Of a stretch of DNA of 64,000 nucleotides, positions 49,491-60,565 are shown piece by piece. Source of the stretch: Pseudomonas resinovorans NBRC 106553 (GTDB taxonomy: Bacteria > Pseudomonadota > Gammaproteobacteria > Pseudomonadales > Pseudomonadaceae); contig NC_021499.1 of NCBI RefSeq assembly GCF_000412695.1, forward strand, positions 6,076,001 to 6,140,000, given 5' to 3'. The notes below the pieces were generated by a model, which was given only the letters and a program-made list of their open reading frames with translations, did not search any database and had not been told where the DNA came from. Position 1 is the first letter of the stretch, and the number at the start of each line of letters is the position of its first letter. The translations under genes and the position numbers were made by a program.

Positions 49491-51164
49491 TCAAAGCTCC
49501 TGGCTGGCGAACAGTGCCTGGCGCGAGCCGAACACCAGGAAGCGCGCCAGCTCGGCCAGCGGCAGCGGCCGGCTGATCCAGTAGCCCTGGACCTGGTCGC
49601 AGCCGAACTGGCGCAGCAGGGCCAGTTGCTCGGCGCTTTCCACCCCTTCGGCCACCACCTCCAGCTTGAGGTTCTGCGCCAGGTTGATCATCGCCTTCAC
49701 CAACTGGCGATTTTCCGGCCGGTCGTCCATGCCGCCGACAAAACTCTTGTCGATCTTCAGCAGGGCGATGGGCAGGCTGTTGAGGTGGACGAAGGACGAG
49801 AATCCGGTGCCGAAGTCGTCCAGGGAGAAGCGCACGCCCAGTTGGCCCAGGGCATCCATGGTCTGGCGCACCTGTTCGCTGCGACGCATCACCGCGGTCT
49901 CGGTGAGCTCGAACTCCAGCCAGCGGGCGTCGACGCCGCGCTCGCGGATCAGCCGGCTCAGGGTGGACAGCAACTGGCTGTCCTGGAACTGGCGGAACGA
50001 CAGGTTCACCGCCATGTGTAGCGGTGGCAGGCCGCGCCCACGGAGCCACTGCATGTCGCGCAGGGCGCGGGAGATGACCCAGTAGCCGAGCGGTACGATC
50101 AGGCCGCTTTCTTCGGCCAGGGGCACGAATTCATTGGGGGTCAGCAGGCCGCGTTCGCCATGGCGCCAGCGCACCAGGGCTTCCAGGCCGAGGATGTTGC
50201 CGGTCTTCAGGCACAGCCGTGGCTGGTAGTGCAGCTCCAGTTCGTCACGGCGCAGGGCGCGGCGCAGCTCGCTTTCCAGGTCGGCGCGGCTGCGCGCGCT
50301 GCGGTTGATGCGTTCGTCGAAGATGTGGAAGGTGCAACCCTGGCTGGCCTTGGCCTGCTGCATGGCGATGTGGGCGTGCCACATCAGCGGGTCGGCGCCT
50401 TCGCTGGAACGGCAATGGGCGATACCCAGGCTGCAGCCCAGCAACAAGCTCTCGCCGTCCACCTGGTAAGGCTCGGCCAGGGCCTCGGCGATGCGTTCGG
50501 CAACCCGCTCGGCGCGGCCGGGATCGCGGCGGGTATCCAGCAGCAGGGCGAACTCGTCGCTGCCCAGGCGCGCCAACTGGTCACCAGCGCGCAGCTGCGC
50601 CTTGAGCCGCGCCACTACCTGAAGGATCAAGCGGTCGCCGGCCTGGTAGCCCAGGGCATCGTTGGCGTGGCGGAAGTTGTCCAGGTCCAGGTGGCCGAGG
50701 GCCAGGCCACGCCCGGCGTATTCCACCAGGCGCGCGGCGAGCAGGGTCTGGAAGCCCTGGCGGTTGGCGATGCCGGTGAGCGGGTCCTGCTCGGCCAGGC
50801 GCTCCAGGGCGTGCTGCAGGTTGCGCCGCTCGCGCACGTGGCGCAGGGTCCGGCGCAGGCTGTCGACGGTCAGGTGTTCGCGCACCAGCCAGTCGGCGAC
50901 GCCCTGGGGCGTTTCGCGAGGCTCGCTTTCCAGCAGGAGGATGATCGGTACCGAACAGCGTCCGGCGGCGGGCTGCAGGCGCGGCGTGCACAGCACCAGT
51001 ACGCAACCCGGCTCGTCCAGCAGGCCACTGGCGGCCTCCCAGGAAGGGGCGGTGATCAAGGGGGAAGCGTTGCCCATCGCCGCCAGGAGCGTGCGGAGCA
51101 ATTCCGCCCAGGCGGGCGATTCCGCCAGCAGGAGCATGGGCGTGAGCTCAACGAGCGCGGACAA
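49491..51164 (-). CDS. proE: GGDEF/EAL c-di-GMP phosphodiesterase, ProE-like
   Basis: A 557-residue cytosolic protein. Residues about 1-110 look like a degenerate receiver without an obvious phospho-acceptor. A GGDEF domain (about 125-290) has its signature changed to GSDEF (LARLGSDEFALLL), so it is probably not a cyclase. The EAL domain (about 300-550) keeps LGLEALVRW, DDFGTGFSSF, LKIDKSFV and VAEGVESAEQL, consistent with active phosphodiesterase. Location next to rep matches P. aeruginosa ProE, from memory. The likely start is TTG at 51164 after GGGGAGG; ATG 51137 is an alternative. The IS110 element ends 7 nt past its stop. Confidence 0.85.
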   Translation of the reverse strand: MSALVELTPMLLLAESPAWAELLRTLLAAMGNASPLITAPSWEAASGLLDEPGCVLVLCTPRLQPAAGRCSVPIILLLESEPRETPQGVADWLVREHLTVDSLRRTLRHVRERRNLQHALERLAEQDPLTGIANRQGFQTLLAARLVEYAGRGLALGHLDLDNFRHANDALGYQAGDRLILQVVARLKAQLRAGDQLARLGSDEFALLLDTRRDPGRAERVAERIAEALAEPYQVDGESLLLGCSLGIAHCRSSEGADPLMWHAHIAMQQAKASQGCTFHIFDERINRSARSRADLESELRRALRRDELELHYQPRLCLKTGNILGLEALVRWRHGERGLLTPNEFVPLAEESGLIVPLGYWVISRALRDMQWLRGRGLPPLHMAVNLSFRQFQDSQLLSTLSRLIRERGVDARWLEFELTETAVMRRSEQVRQTMDALGQLGVRFSLDDFGTGFSSFVHLNSLPIALLKIDKSFVGGMDDRPENRQLVKAMINLAQNLKLEVVAEGVESAEQLALLRQFGCDQVQGYWISRPLPLAELARFLVFGSRQALFASQEL

Positions 51165-51419
51165 ATGACCTCCCCGGGTCACAGATACTGCGGCGCTTTC
51201 GCGCCAGATCGTGCCTTTTCGACGCCGCTTCCATCCAGGCGTCCATGCATGGAGTTCATTGAATCGTCGCCGAAGGCGGCACCATCGTACTGCTTGCATG
51301 GAAATTTCCAAGCGCAACCCTTCAGCAATAGAGGTTGCATCACAGTTGCCCAGAGGTACTTCGGTACAGGTGGGCCGGCCTGCTAGAATGCGCGGCCATT
51401 CGCCTTGATCCAGCTCAGC

Positions 51420-54058
<2,639 letters not shown>

Positions 54059-54089
54059 GGTCCTGCCGACGCCATAGTCGGGGATGGGT

Positions 54090-54129
54090 TGTAGGAGCGA
54101 TTTCAATCGCGAATGAATTCGCTCCTACA
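54090..54129. repeat. REP-like palindrome (family C)
   Basis: TGTAGGAGCGA ... TTCGCTCCTACA, 12-bp arms around a 17-nt AT-rich centre, 31 nt after xpt. Same design as 30762-30796 and 37676-37770. Confidence 0.75.
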
Positions 54130-54219
54130 GCTGCCGGAGACTCCGATCAAATCGTAGGTTGGGTCGGGCGGCGTTCCGCGAGCGCAGCGAAACCCAACAC
54201 CCCCAGCGAGGACTGGCAG

Positions 54220-54253
54220 CGTTGGGCTTCGCGTAGCTCAGCCACAACCTACG
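54220..54253. repeat. palindromic repeat family B, copy 2
   Basis: 34 nt matching the norM-end copy 48135-48168 in the opposite orientation, with one difference. A weaker mirror half (GTAGGTTGGGTCGGGC) lies at 54153-54168. Confidence 0.75.
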
Positions 54254-54331
54254 ACGGGAAATAGCGCAGCTGGCAAGGAATGGCTTGCGCCCGACGGGGC
54301 CCTGCGACAACAGGTCGCAGACCGTAGACAC

Positions 54332-54359
54332 GAAAAAGCCGCCCGAGGGCGGCTTTTTT
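54332..54359. terminator. bidirectional terminator between xpt and cycB
   Basis: AAAAAGCCGCCC-GA-GGGCGGCTTTTTT, a 12-bp perfect stem with A and T runs on both sides; cycB ends 16 nt away on the minus strand. Confidence 0.9.
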
Positions 54360-54375
54360 GTCGATGGCGGTGCTG

Positions 54376-54798
54376 TTACAGACCGGACATCTTCTTGATG
54401 GTGGCTTTCAGCTCATCATCGGTGCAGTCGGCGCAGGTGCCCTTCGGCGGCATGGCGTTGATGCCGGTGATGGCCTTGGCCAGGATGCCGTCGAGGCCGC
54501 CCTGGTGGTCAGCACGCTCTTTCCAGGCCGCGGTATCGCCGATCTTCGGAGCGCCCAGCACGCCTGCGGTGTGGCAAGCGCCACAGTGCTTGGCGATGAT
54601 GTCGTCCGGCGTCTTCGCGCCGCCGCCGGCAGAGGCGGCTACGGCTTCGACACCCTTGCATTCCTGACCCTGTACGCAGACCTCGCCCACCGGCTTGATG
54701 CGCGCTTCGATGGCTTCATCGGTCGCGGCCTGAGCGCTTACAGCCCACAGGGCCAATACGGCAGCATGGGCCGCCAGCATTTTCTTGATTAGGTTCAC
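54376..54798 (-). CDS. cycB: cytochrome c5 (CycB-type)
   Basis: A 140-residue periplasmic c-type cytochrome. A signal peptide (KKMLAAHAAVLALWAVSAQA) leads to a small acidic linker and a class I heme site CGACH near residue 90 (IIAKHCGACHTAG). The distal methionine lies in GINAMPPKG near 124. Two extra cysteines (CVQGQEC, and TCADC near the end) are typical of c5 cytochromes. The probable start is GTG at 54798 after GAGG. It likely carries electrons to terminal oxidases. It has its own terminator and no partner gene. Confidence 0.88.
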   Translation of the reverse strand: MNLIKKMLAAHAAVLALWAVSAQAATDEAIEARIKPVGEVCVQGQECKGVEAVAASAGGGAKTPDDIIAKHCGACHTAGVLGAPKIGDTAAWKERADHQGGLDGILAKAITGINAMPPKGTCADCTDDELKATIKKMSGL

Positions 54799-54930
54799 CC
54801 TTACACCCTCATCGTGGCTAGTTTTGCCCGCGGCCACGGTTTCGCGAGCGGGCGCAAGTATATACGGTTAGCCCGCCACGCTGGAACAACCCAACATGTC
54901 GCAGGGACATGGGCGGGGCGGACATTGGAT

Positions 54931-55479
54931 TCAGAAATTCGCCGGAGTGGTCGCGCTGATGAGGCGAGCCGGGGCGTCGAACGGATTGCGGAAACGGTGG
55001 GGCTTGCTGCTTTCGAAGTAGTAGCTGTCGCCCGCTTCGAGGATGTACACCTCGCTGCCGATGGTCAGCTCCAGGCGGCCTTCCACCAGCATGCCGGCCT
55101 CTTCGCCGTCGTGGGCGTACATCTCGTCACCGGTGTCGGACCCCGGCGGGTAGGTCTCGTCGAGGAAGGCCAGGGCGCGGCTGGGATGGGCCTTGCCCAC
55201 CAGCTTCATGGTGATGGCGCCGCTGCAGAAGTCGGTGAGTTCGGTAGCCCGATAAACCACCTGGACCTGGTTTTCGTGCTCGAGATCCAGGGAAAAGAAC
55301 TCCACCAGCGACATGGGAATGCCCCCCAGCACCTTCTTCAGCGAACTGATGGAGGGGCTGACGCTGTTCTTCTCGATCATGGAAATCGTGCTGTTGGTGA
55401 CACCCGCGCGCTTTGCGAGCTCACGCTGGGACAGGCCTTTCAGCTTACGGATGGCTTGCAGTCGAACACCAACGTCCAA
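54931..55479 (-). CDS. pauR: polyamine-responsive repressor PauR (HTH-cupin)
   Basis: A 182-residue regulator. An N-terminal XRE-type helix-turn-helix (GVRLQAIRKLKGLSQRELAK, then NSTISMIEKNSVSPSISSLK) and a C-terminal cupin domain (residues about 75-180, with HDGEEAGMLVEGRLELTIGS). PauR in P. aeruginosa represses polyamine catabolic pau genes and releases on binding putrescine or cadaverine. The start is TTG at 55479 with a strong AAGGAGG 9 nt upstream; no ATG is available. A promoter-like TTGACA inside a palindrome lies 63-92 nt upstream. Confidence 0.9.
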   Translation of the reverse strand: MDVGVRLQAIRKLKGLSQRELAKRAGVTNSTISMIEKNSVSPSISSLKKVLGGIPMSLVEFFSLDLEHENQVQVVYRATELTDFCSGAITMKLVGKAHPSRALAFLDETYPPGSDTGDEMYAHDGEEAGMLVEGRLELTIGSEVYILEAGDSYYFESSKPHRFRNPFDAPARLISATTPANF

Positions 55480-55541
55480 TGGCGGGATCCTCCTTGGGAT
55501 CTTGGGGCGGTCACGGTCGCCGTATCATGGCAACAGCGTTC

Positions 55542-55571
55542 AGTATTTACAACACTTCGGCTGTCAATACT
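55542..55571. promoter_or_regulatory. palindromic operator and promoter upstream of pauR
   Basis: AGTATTTACA and TGTCAATACT are inverted 10-nt arms matching at nine of ten positions around a 10-nt centre, so the half-sites are 20 nt (about two helical turns) apart. The lower arm contains a perfect TTGACA on the minus strand, with a weak TACTGA 16 nt on. Confidence 0.55.
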
Positions 55572-55676
55572 CCGCGAACTTCCCCAACCCAATGAAGGTC
55601 TTGGTCGAGCAGTGCTTTTGCAGGCAACGCCAGCGAAATGATCGATTTATTGAGCACTTCGCCGCCGATCCGGCCA

Positions 55677-56744
55677 TCAGACGTAGATGAGCGGTACCCG
55701 GCGCAGGTTGCAGAAGATCTGGTACGGGATGGTGCCGGCGCAGGCCGCCACGTCACTGGCCAGGACCTCGTTGCCCCACAGCTCGACGCGGCTGCCCAGG
55801 CCCGCATTGGGCAGGCCGGTGAGGTCGACGGTGAGCATGTCCATGGACACCCGGCCGATCAGTCGGCTCGGCTGGCCGTCGATGCTCACCGGGGTGCCGG
55901 TGGGTGCATGGCGCGGGTAGCCGTCGGCGTAGCCCATGGCGACCACACCGACGCGGGTCGGGCGCTCGGTGACGAACTTCGCGCCGTAGCCCACCGGCTG
56001 GCCGGCGGGCAGTTCGCGCACGCTGATGATCTTCGATTCGAGGGTCATCACCGGCTTCAGGCGTTCGGCCAGGGGCATGGCCACTTCGAAGGGGGTGGCG
56101 CCGTAGAGCATGATGCCGGGGCGCACCCAGTCGCTCGGCACCTGCGGCCAGCCGAGCACCGCCGGCGAGTTGCGCAGGCTGACTTCGGCCGTGAGGCCGG
56201 CGCGGGCCTGCTCGAAGACGGCGACCTGCTCGACGCTCGCCGTGCAGTCCGGTTCGTCGGCACGGGCGAAGTGGCTCATCAGCACGATCTTCGCCACCTT
56301 GCCGCTGGCCATGAGGCGCTGCCAGGCATCGCGGTATTCCGCCGGATGCAGGCCGACCCGGTGCATGCCTGAGTCCAGCTTGAGCCAGACGGTGAGCGGC
56401 TTGGCGATGCTCGCGCGCTCGATGGCTTCCAGCTGCCAGCTGGAGTGCACCACCGTCCAGAAGTCATGCTCCTGGATGAGCGCCAGTTCATCGGCCTCGA
56501 AAAAGCCTTCCAGCAGCAGGATCGGCTTGGTGATGCCCGCCGCGCGCAGCTCCAGCGCCTCTTCGATGCAGGCCACGGCAAAGCCGTTGGCTTCGGACTC
56601 CAGGGCCTGGGCACAGCGCACCGCGCCATGGCCATAGGCATCGGCCTTGACCACGGCGAGCGCCTTGGCGCCGGTGACTTCGCGAGCGAGGCGGTAGTTG
56701 TGGCGCAGGGCTTCGAGATCGATCAGGGCACGGGCGGGACGCAT
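55677..56744 (-). CDS. dadX: catabolic alanine racemase DadX
   Basis: A 355-residue PLP enzyme interconverting L- and D-alanine, here placed to feed D-alanine to DadA. The PLP lysine is Lys33 in [13 protein letters not shown], and the catalytic tyrosine lies in [13 protein letters not shown] near residue 254. [10 protein letters not shown] is another conserved block. It follows ridA on the same strand, but a strong terminator-like hairpin separates them. The ribosome-binding site (AAGAAG) is weak. Confidence 0.93.
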   Translation of the reverse strand: MRPARALIDLEALRHNYRLAREVTGAKALAVVKADAYGHGAVRCAQALESEANGFAVACIEEALELRAAGITKPILLLEGFFEADELALIQEHDFWTVVHSSWQLEAIERASIAKPLTVWLKLDSGMHRVGLHPAEYRDAWQRLMASGKVAKIVLMSHFARADEPDCTASVEQVAVFEQARAGLTAEVSLRNSPAVLGWPQVPSDWVRPGIMLYGATPFEVAMPLAERLKPVMTLESKIISVRELPAGQPVGYGAKFVTERPTRVGVVAMGYADGYPRHAPTGTPVSIDGQPSRLIGRVSMDMLTVDLTGLPNAGLGSRVELWGNEVLASDVAACAGTIPYQIFCNLRRVPLIYV

Positions 56745-56773
56745 GGCGAGGACTTCTTCTGGTTGATCGGGTT

Positions 56774-56800
56774 AAAAAAACCCGGCACGAGCGCCGGGCT
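56774..56800 (-). terminator. terminator between ridA and dadX
   Basis: CCCGGC (56781-56786) and GCCGGG (56793-56798) form the stem. On the minus strand the hairpin is followed by seven T (56774-56780). It lies 12 nt past the ridA stop and 30 nt before the dadX start. Confidence 0.8.
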
Positions 56801-56812
56801 GAGCAAGAAACC

Positions 56813-57166
56813 TTAAGGAAGCGCGGCGATCACCGTCATTTCCACCAGCACGTCGGGCGAGTACAGCTTCGACTCGACGCAGGCACGGGCCGGCGCGGCG
56901 CCCTTCGGCACCCAGGCGTCCCACACCGCGTTCATCGCGGCGTAGTCGGCTTCCATATCCTTCAGGTAGATGGTCACCGAAAGGATGCGGCTCTTGTCGG
57001 TGCCGGCCTCGGCCAGCATCGCGTCGATGGCGGCCAGGGTTTCACGGGTCTGCTGGCCGACACCGGCGCTGTGCTTCTCGTCCAGTTGGCCGGCCAGGTA
57101 GACCGTGCCGTTGTGGATGACGATTTCGCTGTAGCGGGTTTCAGTGCGCAGGCGCTGTATTGACAT
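56813..57166 (-). CDS. ridA: RidA family enamine/imine deaminase
   Basis: A 117-residue RidA/YjgF/UK114 protein, hydrolysing 2-aminoacrylate-type imines that flavin oxidases and PLP enzymes release. [20 protein letters not shown] near residues 20-40 and [20 protein letters not shown] with the substrate-binding arginine near 91 are the family marks. It overlaps dadA by about 26 nt, consistent with clearing imines made by D-amino-acid dehydrogenase. Start at ATG 57166 gives the usual length. Confidence 0.9.
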   Translation of the reverse strand: MSIQRLRTETRYSEIVIHNGTVYLAGQLDEKHSAGVGQQTRETLAAIDAMLAEAGTDKSRILSVTIYLKDMEADYAAMNAVWDAWVPKGAAPARACVESKLYSPDVLVEMTVIAALP

Positions 57167-58439
57167 TGCTCGAGGTCTCCTTGGAATTGCCATAACGGAA
57201 GATGTCCAGGCCTTCGGCGCTGATCTGCGGACGCTTGCGCGCCATCAGGTCGGCGAGCAGGCGACCGGAGCCGCAGGCCATGGTCCAGCCAAGGGTACCG
57301 TGTCCGGTGTTGAGGAACAGGTTGCGGAACGGGGTGGCGCCCACGATCGGGGTGCCGTCCGGGGTGGCCGGGCGTAGGCCGGTCCAGAAGACTGCCTGGG
57401 AGAGGTCGCCACCTTCGGGGTAGAGGTCGGCGGTAATCATTTCCAGGGTGTCGCGGCGGGCCGGATTCAGGTCCAGGTTGAAGCCGGTGATCTCGGCCAT
57501 GCCGCCCACACGGATACGGTTGTCGAAGCGGGTGATGGCGACCTTGTAGGTCTCGTCCAGGATGGTCGAGGTCGGTGCCATGGCCGGATTGGTGATCGGC
57601 ACGGTCAGCGAATAGCCCTTGAGCGGGTAGACCGGCGCCTTGATGCCCAGCGGCTTGATCATTTGCGGGGTGTAGCTGCCGAGGGCCAGTACGTAGTGGT
57701 CCGCGGTTTCCAGCTTGCCGTTGATCCACACGCCATTGATGCGGTCACCGGCGAAGTCCAGGCCTTCGATGTTCTGGCCGAAGCGGAATTCCACGCCCAG
57801 TTTCTCCGCCATCTCGGCGAGGCGGGTGGTGAACATCTGGCAGTCGCCGGTCTGGTCGTTGGGCAGGCGCAGGGCGCCGGCCAGCTTGTGCTTGACGCCG
57901 GCCAGGGCCGGTTCGACGCGGGCGATGCCGTCGCGATCGAGCAGCTCGTAGGGCACGCCGGAACGCTCGAGCACGGCGATGTCCTTGGCCGCGGCATCCA
58001 CCTGGGCCTGGGTGCGGAACAGCTGGGTGGTGCCGAGCGAGCGGCCTTCATAGCTGATGCCGGTTTCGGCGCGGAGCTCGTCGAGGCAGTCGCGGCTGTA
58101 CTCGGACAGACGCACCATGCGCTCCTTGTTCACCGCATAGCGGGAGGCGGTGCAGTTGCGCAGCATCTGCGTCATCCACAGGTACTGGTCGATGTCGCTG
58201 GTGGTCCGGATGGCCAGCGGCGCGTGCTGCTGCAGCATCCATTTGACGGCCTTCAGCGGCACGCCCGGGGCGGCCCAGGGCGATGCATAACCGGGGGAAA
58301 CCTGGCCGGCGTTGGCGAAGCTGGTTTCCATGGCCACGGCGTTCTGGCGGTCGACCACGACCACCTCGAACCCTGCCTGGGCCAGGTAATAGGCGCTAGT
58401 CGTTCCGATCACACCACTGCCAAGGACCATCACTCGCAT
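57141..58439 (-). CDS. dadA: D-amino acid dehydrogenase small subunit DadA
   Basis: A 432-residue membrane-associated flavoprotein that oxidises D-alanine to pyruvate and ammonia, passing electrons to the quinone pool. The N-terminal dinucleotide motif is [20 protein letters not shown] (residues 3-22). [20 protein letters not shown] near 47-66 and [20 protein letters not shown] near 385-404 are family signatures. Length equals DadA (432). It is the first gene of dadA-ridA-(dadX), divergent from an Lrp regulator. Confidence 0.96.
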   Translation of the reverse strand: MRVMVLGSGVIGTTSAYYLAQAGFEVVVVDRQNAVAMETSFANAGQVSPGYASPWAAPGVPLKAVKWMLQQHAPLAIRTTSDIDQYLWMTQMLRNCTASRYAVNKERMVRLSEYSRDCLDELRAETGISYEGRSLGTTQLFRTQAQVDAAAKDIAVLERSGVPYELLDRDGIARVEPALAGVKHKLAGALRLPNDQTGDCQMFTTRLAEMAEKLGVEFRFGQNIEGLDFAGDRINGVWINGKLETADHYVLALGSYTPQMIKPLGIKAPVYPLKGYSLTVPITNPAMAPTSTILDETYKVAITRFDNRIRVGGMAEITGFNLDLNPARRDTLEMITADLYPEGGDLSQAVFWTGLRPATPDGTPIVGATPFRNLFLNTGHGTLGWTMACGSGRLLADLMARKRPQISAEGLDIFRYGNSKETSSNVNTAPAH

Positions 58440-58520
58440 GTCTGTCTCCATTCGCCGCGGGGAATTCGCTGCGTTTGTTATTTTGAGCGTTAATGGCGCG
58501 AAGTATAGGTAGACGACACC

Positions 58521-58533
58521 AGTGATATTCACT
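58521..58533. promoter_or_regulatory. candidate Lrp/DadR operator in the dadA-lrp gap
   Basis: AGTGA-TAT-TCACT is a perfect 5-bp palindrome in an AT-rich 158-nt divergent region (58440-58597). A second symmetric core, ATA-CCTAGG-GAT, follows at 58537-58548, and CGATAATTCTCG lies at 58554-58565. It lies about 82 nt upstream of dadA and 65 nt upstream of the regulator gene. Confidence 0.5.
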
Positions 58534-58597
58534 ATATACCTAGGGATATTTGGCGATAATTCTCGGCAAAATGCGCTCCAGCGGAGGGGCATCCACC

Positions 58598-59086
58598 ATG
58601 CGCACCCAGCATCAATCCCGTCGTGAACTGGACAAGATAGACCGGAATATTTTACGAATCCTGCAGGAAGACGGCCGGATCTCCTTCACCGAGCTGGGGG
58701 AACGGGTGGGGCTTTCCACTACGCCCTGCACCGAACGCGTCCGCCGCCTGGAGCGCGAGGGCATCATCCTCGGCTACAACGCCCGGCTGAACCCGCAGCA
58801 CCTGAAGGCGAGCCTGCTGGTGTTCGTCGAGATCAGCCTTGACTACAAGTCCGGCGACACCTTCGAGGACTTCCGCCGCGCCGTGCTCAAGCTGCCCCAC
58901 GTGCTGGAATGCCACCTGGTGTCGGGGGACTTCGACTACCTGGTGAAAGCGCGGATCAACGAGATGGCCTCCTACCGCAAGCTGCTCGGCGACATCCTGC
59001 TGAAGCTGCCCCACGTGCGCGAATCCAAGTCCTACATCGTCATGGAAGAAGTGAAGGAATCACTGAACCTGCCGATTCCCGACTGA
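58598..59086 (+). CDS. lrp: Lrp/AsnC-family regulator, alanine-responsive (DadR/Lrp)
   Basis: A 162-residue feast/famine regulator. An N-terminal HTH ([20 protein letters not shown], then [20 protein letters not shown]) and a C-terminal RAM ligand-binding domain (about residues 70-155, [37 protein letters not shown]). Position opposite dadA identifies it as the activator of alanine catabolism, known as DadR in P. aeruginosa. Start at ATG 58598 with GGAGG at 58583-58587. Confidence 0.92.
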   Translation: MRTQHQSRRELDKIDRNILRILQEDGRISFTELGERVGLSTTPCTERVRRLEREGIILGYNARLNPQHLKASLLVFVEISLDYKSGDTFEDFRRAVLKLPHVLECHLVSGDFDYLVKARINEMASYRKLLGDILLKLPHVRESKSYIVMEEVKESLNLPIPD

Positions 59087-59196
59087 TCCCGCCAGCTAGT
59101 CCCCCGCTCCTCGGCAAACCCCTTGGCACAGCCAGGGGTTCGTCTTATTCTGCCCAGGCGTCAAATTTTCCAAACAATAAAATCAGGATTTCGCAC

Positions 59197-60519
59197 ATGA
59201 ACGCCCGCGTTCGCATCCCGGTGCATACCGAAAAACACGCCCCCTCCTATTACGCAGCGACCGCCAACCGTCGCATCGAATTCCCGCCCCTGGCGGGAGA
59301 GGTGGTAGCCGACGTGTGCATTGTCGGTGGCGGTTTCTCCGGGCTGAACACGGCGATCGAGCTGGCCCGCCGCGGCCGCTCGGTGGTGCTGCTGGAAGCC
59401 CGGCAGATCGGCTGGGGCGCCAGCGGGCGCAATGGCGGACAACTGATTCGAGGGGTCGGCCACGGCGTCGAGCAGTTCGAATCGGTGATCGGCAGCGACG
59501 GCGTTCGCGCCCTCAAGCTGATGGGCCTGGAAGCGGTGGAGATCGTCCGCCGCCGCGTCGAGGAGTTTTCCATCGACTGCGACCTGACCTGGGGTTACTG
59601 CGACCTGGCCAACAAGCCCCGCGACCTCGCCGGTTTCGCCGAGGACATGGAAGAGCTGAAAGGCCTCGGCTACCGCCATGAAATGCGCCTGGTGCAGCCT
59701 CAGGACATGCGCAGCGTGGTGGGCTCGGACCGCTACGTCGGCGGCCTGATCGACATGGGCTCTGGCCACCTGCATCCCCTCAACCTCGCCCTGGGCGAGG
59801 CCGCCGCCGCAGAGGCCCTTGGCGCGCGCCTGTTCGAGAATTCGGCGGTGACGCGGATCGACTACGGCACCGAAGTGAAGGTGCACACCGCCACTGGCCT
59901 GGTCCGCGCCAAGACCCTGGTGCTGGGCTGCAACGCCTACATGAACAACCTCAACGCCACCCTGGGCGGCAAGGTGCTCCCCGCCGGCAGCTACGTGGTG
60001 ACTACCGAGCCGCTGCCCGCTGAACTCGCCCGCGAACTGCTGCCGCAGAACATGGCGGTCTGCGACCAGCGCGTGGCCCTGGACTACTACCGCCTCTCCG
60101 CCGACAACCGCCTGCTGTTCGGTGGCGCCTGCCACTATTCCGGGCGCGACCCGGCGGATATCGCCGCCTACATGGGGCCGAAGATGCTCCGGGTGTTCCC
60201 GCAGCTGGCGAACGTGCGTATCGACTACCAGTGGGGTGGCATGATCGGCATCGGCGCCAATCGCCTGCCGCAGATCGGCAAGCTACCGGACCAGCCCAAC
60301 GTCTACTTCGCCCAGGCCTACTCCGGCCACGGCGTGAACGCCACGCACCTGGCCGGCCAGCTGCTGGCCGAGGCCATCTGCGGCGAGCAGAGCAACGGCT
60401 TCGATGTCTTCGCCAAGGTGCCGCATATCACCTTCCCCGGTGGTCGCCACCTGCGCTCGCCGCTGCTGGCCCTCGGCATGCTCTGGTACCGGATGAAGGA
60501 AGCGGTGGGGGTCGCCTGA
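59197..60519 (+). CDS. FAD-dependent amine oxidase, gamma-glutamylpolyamine oxidase type
   Basis: A 440-residue DAO-family flavoprotein. The FAD-binding motif is VCIVGGGFSGLNTAIELARR (residues about 40-59), followed by IGWGASGRNGGQLIRG, the segment typical of PuuB/PauB oxidases. The C-terminal GHGVNATHLAGQLLAEAI closes the FAD site. It probably oxidises gamma-glutamyl putrescine or a similar amine to an aldehyde that kauB can then use. It ends at a bidirectional terminator. Confidence 0.85.
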   Translation: MNARVRIPVHTEKHAPSYYAATANRRIEFPPLAGEVVADVCIVGGGFSGLNTAIELARRGRSVVLLEARQIGWGASGRNGGQLIRGVGHGVEQFESVIGSDGVRALKLMGLEAVEIVRRRVEEFSIDCDLTWGYCDLANKPRDLAGFAEDMEELKGLGYRHEMRLVQPQDMRSVVGSDRYVGGLIDMGSGHLHPLNLALGEAAAAEALGARLFENSAVTRIDYGTEVKVHTATGLVRAKTLVLGCNAYMNNLNATLGGKVLPAGSYVVTTEPLPAELARELLPQNMAVCDQRVALDYYRLSADNRLLFGGACHYSGRDPADIAAYMGPKMLRVFPQLANVRIDYQWGGMIGIGANRLPQIGKLPDQPNVYFAQAYSGHGVNATHLAGQLLAEAICGEQSNGFDVFAKVPHITFPGGRHLRSPLLALGMLWYRMKEAVGVA

Positions 60520-60534
60520 TCGCCTGCACTCACG

Positions 60535-60561
60535 AAAAGGGCCGCAAATGCGGCCCTTTTT
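60535..60561. terminator. bidirectional terminator between the oxidase and MFS genes
   Basis: AAAAGGGCCGCA-AA-TGCGGCCCTTTT, a 12-bp perfect stem with a T-run on each strand, between two convergent genes. Confidence 0.9.
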
Positions 60562-60565
60562 CGTT

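Larger units (their letters stand above)
54059..54375. other. xpt/cycB intergenic region made of repeats
   Basis: 317 nt with no gene. It contains a family C palindrome (54090-54129), a family B copy and a related half (54150-54253), a short unassigned stretch, and the terminator at 54332-54359. No open reading frame of interest is seen. Confidence 0.7.
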
